A stretch of DNA of 8,172 nt from Clostridiales bacterium (lineage in GTDB: Bacteria > Bacillota > Clostridia > Oscillospirales > Oscillospiraceae): assembly GCA_018374635.1 (NCBI GenBank), contig JAHAEW010000110.1, forward strand, positions 1-8,172. Direction: 5' to 3'. The translations under genes were made by a program, and so were the position numbers. The first letter of the stretch is position 1; each line of letters begins with the position of its first letter. The notes beneath the pieces are model-generated. The model was not told the DNA's origin. It ran no database searches and worked only from the letters and a program-made list of their open reading frames with translations. Positions 5,628-8,172 of the stretch are shown here, one piece after another.

Positions 5628-6530
5628 ATGACAGCTGCTTTGATCATTGCCGCCGGGCAGACCGGCGGCGCCCGGCGGTTTGAACCGGAAAAAGAGGTGG
5701 GGACGCTGAGCGCTCTCAAGCGGAGCGTGCTGACCTTTCAGATGGCCGGGGTGGAGCGCATTGTCGTGGTCTGCGACGGCGAAGAGGACCAGGCGGAAAA
5801 GCTGATCCCCCATATGAACGTGGTCTTTCTCCACGGCTCCCATACCGGAGAGATGCTGGAGAGCATCAAAACCGGACTTTCTTACCTGCGGGACAAGTGC
5901 TCCGCGGTGCTCATATCCCATACCGATGTGCCGCTTTTTTCCGTGGAGACGGTGCGGAGGCTGCTGGCGGCAGAGGGCGAGATCTGTGTGCCGGTCTGCG
6001 GCGGCCGGGGCGGCCATCCCATCCGGCTGAGCGCCGGACGGATCCTGGAGGTGCTGCGGTATGGCGGGCCGGATGGCCTGGCCGGGGCCATCCGTGCGGC
6101 GGGGGTCGAGCGGACGCGGCTGGACGTGGACGACGAGGGTGTCCTGGCCAATGTCCGGGATGGGCGAAGATATGAGCATCTGATCGCCGGCTATGAAAGG
6201 CAGAACCTGCGCCCTGGTTTCCGCTTTCAGCTGTTAGGAGACCGGCCCTTTTACGGGCCGGGCGCTCACCAGCTCCTGCGCCTGACCCAGGAGACGGGCT
6301 CGCTGATGGATGCCTGCCGTCTCATGGGGATCTCGTACAGCAAGGGACGGAAGATCATCTCCAACCTGGAGCGGCATATGGACTGCTCGGTGCTGGAGCG
6401 CACCCGGGGTGGAAAAACGGGGGGAACGTCCACCGTAACGGAGGCCGGCAGAGCGCTGATGGAGACCTACGGCGCCTTCTGCCGGGAGGCGGAGGAGTAT
6501 CTCGCCCAGCTCTTTTCCAAATATTTTTAA
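5628..6530 (+). CDS. MocA/MobA-like nucleotidyltransferase fused to a ModE-like winged-helix domain
   Basis: Residues 1 to about 190 form an NTP-transferase fold of the MocA/MobA group, which attaches CMP or GMP to molybdopterin. IIAAG (6-10) opens the nucleotide-binding loop, HTDVP carries Asp100 as likely metal ligand, and GGHP (128-131) is the family's late motif. The loop after AAG is atypical: QTGGARRFEPEKEVG replaces the usual GxSxRMGxxK. Residues about 195-300 match the N-terminal domain of ModE: a helix-turn-helix around 215-250 (ETGSLMDACRLMGISYSKG) and the wing RTRGGKTGGTSTVTEAG (258-274). The TOBE/Mop molybdate-binding domains of classical ModE are absent, so ligand sensing may lie in the transferase half. 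ATG at 5628 follows GGGAGGGAG. It is monocistronic, between terminators. Likely roles are regulator of the divergent importer region and/or cofactor nucleotidylation. The domain assignment is firm; the role is inferred. Confidence 0.87.
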   Translation: MTAALIIAAGQTGGARRFEPEKEVGTLSALKRSVLTFQMAGVERIVVVCDGEEDQAEKLIPHMNVVFLHGSHTGEMLESIKTGLSYLRDKCSAVLISHTDVPLFSVETVRRLLAAEGEICVPVCGGRGGHPIRLSAGRILEVLRYGGPDGLAGAIRAAGVERTRLDVDDEGVLANVRDGRRYEHLIAGYERQNLRPGFRFQLLGDRPFYGPGAHQLLRLTQETGSLMDACRLMGISYSKGRKIISNLERHMDCSVLERTRGGKTGGTSTVTEAGRALMETYGAFCREAEEYLAQLFSKYF

Positions 6531-6536
6531 AAAACG

Positions 6537-6586
6537 AAAACGGCGCTTTCCAGCGGCCTCACCGGCCGGGAAAGCGTCGTTTTTTG
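6537..6586 (+). terminator. Strong intrinsic terminator after the fused regulator gene
   Basis: Thirteen-base arms (6539-6551 and 6569-6581, one G-T wobble) with an inner CGGCC/GGCCG stem are followed by a T6 run. An A-rich tract precedes the stem, so it could also work on the minus strand. Confidence 0.85.
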
Positions 6587-6828
6587 CGCGGTTTGGTTTT
6601 AGGAAGGCGGAGAGCTTCCCGGCCGGGGAGCGCAATAGCGGGCCTATCGGCTCTCTCCTTTGGGGATTGATGCAGGATGCAAAAAAGAGGGGCAAACAGG
6701 GGGGATGCCCTGTTCTCAGGACAGCAGAGCGGGCGCCCGGCGGCAAGCGGAAATGTTGCGTGGGACAGCGGAGGAAAGATGCCCTGGAGGGATCTATATT
6801 TGGCGGAGAGAATAGAGAGGAAAACAAT
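6587..6828. other. Intergenic DNA of about 240 bp without an assigned feature
   Basis: No credible gene is seen: the readings that cross it have no ribosome binding site and collide with the next gene in another frame. It contains short self-complementary stretches, for example GGGCA/TGCCC at about 6691-6710 and a purine-rich run near 6770-6820, but no riboswitch class or tRNA that I recognise. Confidence 0.4.
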
Positions 6829-6857
6829 TTGAACTCCCCGTTCACCAAAGCTATACT
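6829..6857 (+). promoter_or_regulatory. Promoter TTGAAC-17-TATACT for the secreted MBL-fold gene
   Basis: TTGAAC (6829-6834) and TATACT (6852-6857) stand 17 bases apart, close to the vegetative consensus. The leader is about 44 nt and contains a small hairpin, AGGCCG/CGGCCT (6871-6876 and 6884-6889), just ahead of the AAAGGAG ribosome binding site. Confidence 0.7.
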
Positions 6858-6907
6858 GGAAGGTAGAGAAAGGCCGGGTGTGTCGGCCTGGGAAAGGAGA
6901 AAATTTT

Positions 6908-8023
6908 ATGAAGCACAAGAGACAGGCAGCCGCGGTGCTGGCGTGTACGCTGGCGCTGGGATTGGGGGCAACGGCGGGAGCCCGGTCCATGTATCCCATT
7001 TTCATCAATGGGGAGGAGACGGAACTGGCGGGCAATACCGTCAGCGGCGTCACCACCATTGGCCTGCGTGCGCTGGCAGAAGGGCTGGGATTTCAGGTGG
7101 AATTTGATCCGGAGAGCTCCGCGATCCGCATCACCCGGGAGGATGAGGTGAAGATCACCACTCTGGCGGAGAACAACAACGGCAGCAATGAGGCGCTGGA
7201 GAAGGAGTTCGGATTTTCCGCCATTATAGAGACCGGCAACGATAAGATCATCTTTGATACCGCCAAGGCAGGGCAGTTCCTGAAAAATGCCCAGGCCATG
7301 AAGATCGACCTGGCCGACTGCAATAAGATGGTCCTCAGCCACACCCACTATGACCACTGCGGCGGTGTAATCCCCTATTTTGATACCTATGGCGCCGAGG
7401 GGAAGACCCTCTTTGTGAAGAAGGGCTTCTTTGATAAGGCCGACGGCAAATACTATTATGATTCGGTGGGGCAGAAGTTTGACTTTACGGATGGCACCAA
7501 GGGTTACTTCCCTGTGGGCATCAACTTCGACGAGCAGGACCTGCTGGACCGGGGCGTAGCCATTGAATATCTGGATACCGGCAGTGTCAAGATCGCCGAT
7601 GGCGTAACGGTCTACGGCTCGTTCGACAAGGACCCCTCCTTCCAGCTGGCCCCCAACATGCTGGAGAAGGGGGAGGACGGAACCTACGAGGTGGACGATT
7701 TTGACGAAGAGGTCGCAGTTGCGGTGGAGACCAGCAAGGGCCTTGTGATCCTGTCCGGCTGCTCGCACAGCGGGATCCTGAACATCGTCAATACCATTCA
7801 GGAGCGCTCGGGCGAAAAGGTGTATGCGGTGATTGGCGGCTTCCACCTGCTGGACGCGGACGAGGCGACCATCCAGGAGACCATCGACCGCTTCAAAGAG
7901 CTGGGCGTACAGCAGATCGGCCTGTCTCACTGCACCGGCCCCAAGGCGACCGCCATGTTCCAGGAGCAGATGCCGGAGCAGACCTTCCTCAATACTACGG
8001 GAAGCGTCTATACGGTGGAATGA
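6908..8023 (+). CDS. Secreted metallo-beta-lactamase-fold hydrolase, dihydropterin/RFAP-synthase-like, with N-terminal stalk domain
   Basis: A 371-residue exported protein. Residues 1-25 are a signal peptide (MKHKRQ, a hydrophobic core, then AGA before RS). Residues about 28-76 (YPIFINGEETEL to GLGFQVEFDPESSAIRI) resemble one copper-amine-oxidase-N/stalk repeat. The rest is a metallo-beta-lactamase fold with metal ligands in SHTHYDHCGG (His145, His147, Asp149, His150), GCSHSG (His287), GGFHLL (His313) and LSHCTG (His341). The GCSHSG and GGFHLL pattern is that of the COG1237 group, annotated as dihydropterin/ribofuranosyl-aminobenzene phosphate synthase-like, whose bacterial members have no settled substrate. 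ATG at 6908 has AAAGGAG 8 bases upstream; an earlier in-frame ATG at 6878 lacks one and would spoil the signal peptide. It has its own promoter and a hairpin after it, so a link to the molybdenum genes is not shown. Confidence 0.88.
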   Translation: MKHKRQAAAVLACTLALGLGATAGARSMYPIFINGEETELAGNTVSGVTTIGLRALAEGLGFQVEFDPESSAIRITREDEVKITTLAENNNGSNEALEKEFGFSAIIETGNDKIIFDTAKAGQFLKNAQAMKIDLADCNKMVLSHTHYDHCGGVIPYFDTYGAEGKTLFVKKGFFDKADGKYYYDSVGQKFDFTDGTKGYFPVGINFDEQDLLDRGVAIEYLDTGSVKIADGVTVYGSFDKDPSFQLAPNMLEKGEDGTYEVDDFDEEVAVAVETSKGLVILSGCSHSGILNIVNTIQERSGEKVYAVIGGFHLLDADEATIQETIDRFKELGVQQIGLSHCTGPKATAMFQEQMPEQTFLNTTGSVYTVE

Positions 8024-8048
8024 TTGAAATAGCATATTCAATGAGAAA

Positions 8049-8073
8049 CGGGACCGCCCATCGGGCGGTCCCG
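8049..8073 (+). terminator. GC-rich hairpin after the MBL-fold gene, abutting the repeat
   Basis: Perfect 11-bp arms CGGGACCGCCC (8049-8059) and GGGCGGTCCCG (8063-8073) with a 3-nt loop lie 25 bases past the stop codon. No T-run follows; the 97-bp repeat starts two bases later. This mirrors the arrangement at 98-131. Confidence 0.6.
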
Positions 8074-8075
8074 CT

Positions 8076-8172
8076 TCAGTCTGTCAAAGAACCTCGCCAG
8101 CGGCGGGGTTCTTCTGGTATAATAAAGAAAAGGGGGATTGAATATGGAGAACTGGAAAAAGGATTCCCGAAA
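8076..8172 (+). repeat. 97-bp perfect inverted repeat, right copy
   Basis: Exact inverted copy of 3-99. Inside it are a hairpin with 12-bp arms (8087-8098 and 8102-8113, one G-T pair, loop AGC), an extended -10 box TGGTATAAT (8115-8123), a GGGGG ribosome binding site and an ATG at 8144. The hairpin ahead of the promoter would shield the downstream gene from read-through, a trait known for IS200 left ends. The repeat continues outside the window, so its full length is unknown. Confidence 0.8.
8144..8172 (+). CDS. 5' fragment of outward-facing gene in the terminal repeat (right copy)
   Basis: Nine codons (MENWKKDSR) of the gene seen at the left end, pointing out of the window to the right and cut by its edge. 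ATG at 8144 lies 7 bases after AGGGGG. A transposase of a multicopy element is the likeliest product, but too little sequence is present to tell. Confidence 0.45.

Noticed and set aside
6691..6710. Fragment resembling a cyclic-di-GMP riboswitch (GGGCAAAC)
   Set aside because: Only one short word matches; the second conserved stem and tetraloop receptor are not visible.
3..8172. CRISPR array or phage attachment sites as explanation for the end repeats
   Set aside because: There are only two copies, in inverted orientation, 8 kb apart, each carrying a promoter and gene start, and no integrase or cas gene lies between them.

Overview
The window reads as GC-rich chromosomal DNA from a low-redundancy Firmicute, most likely a gut-type clostridium of the Oscillospiraceae/Flavonifractor kind. 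The grounds are strong AGGAGG-type ribosome binding sites, a TTG start, a lipobox lipoprotein, and GC-rich genes with Clostridia-like protein families. This placement is inference; no marker gene is present.

The core (about 180-6530) is a molybdenum/tungsten locus. A tightly packed leftward operon runs from 4151 to 181: FecCD-type permease, ABC ATPase, class I SAM methyltransferase and MoeA, with gaps of 1, 17 and 2 bases. Divergent from it, a TTG-started lipoprotein substrate-binding protein (4363-5478) supplies the third part of the importer. The importer has a type II (vitamin B12/siderophore-like) fold. Its ATPase resembles Haemophilus MolC, and MoeA shares the operon, so the best substrate guess is molybdate or tungstate. 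Downstream, 5628-6530 encodes a MocA/MobA-like nucleotidyltransferase fused to a ModE-like winged helix that lacks the usual molybdate-binding domains. It is a good candidate for the local sensor or regulator.

The 211-bp divergent region (4152-4362) carries three consecutive dyads around a TTGACA-17-TAGTGT promoter. One dyad contains the word GATATATT, which recurs at the predicted start of transcription of the fused regulator gene.

After a clear terminator (6537-6586) and about 240 bp of unexplained DNA comes a good promoter and a secreted metallo-beta-lactamase-fold protein of the dihydropterin/RFAP-synthase-like group (6908-8023).

The two ends of the window are a perfect 97-bp inverted repeat (3-99 and 8076-8172). 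Each copy carries a hairpin, an extended -10 promoter, a ribosome binding site and the first codons of an outward-facing gene starting MENWKKDSR. Each copy abuts a GC-rich hairpin. This looks like two copies of a multicopy element flanking the locus, possibly IS200/IS605-like, or an assembly boundary caused by one.
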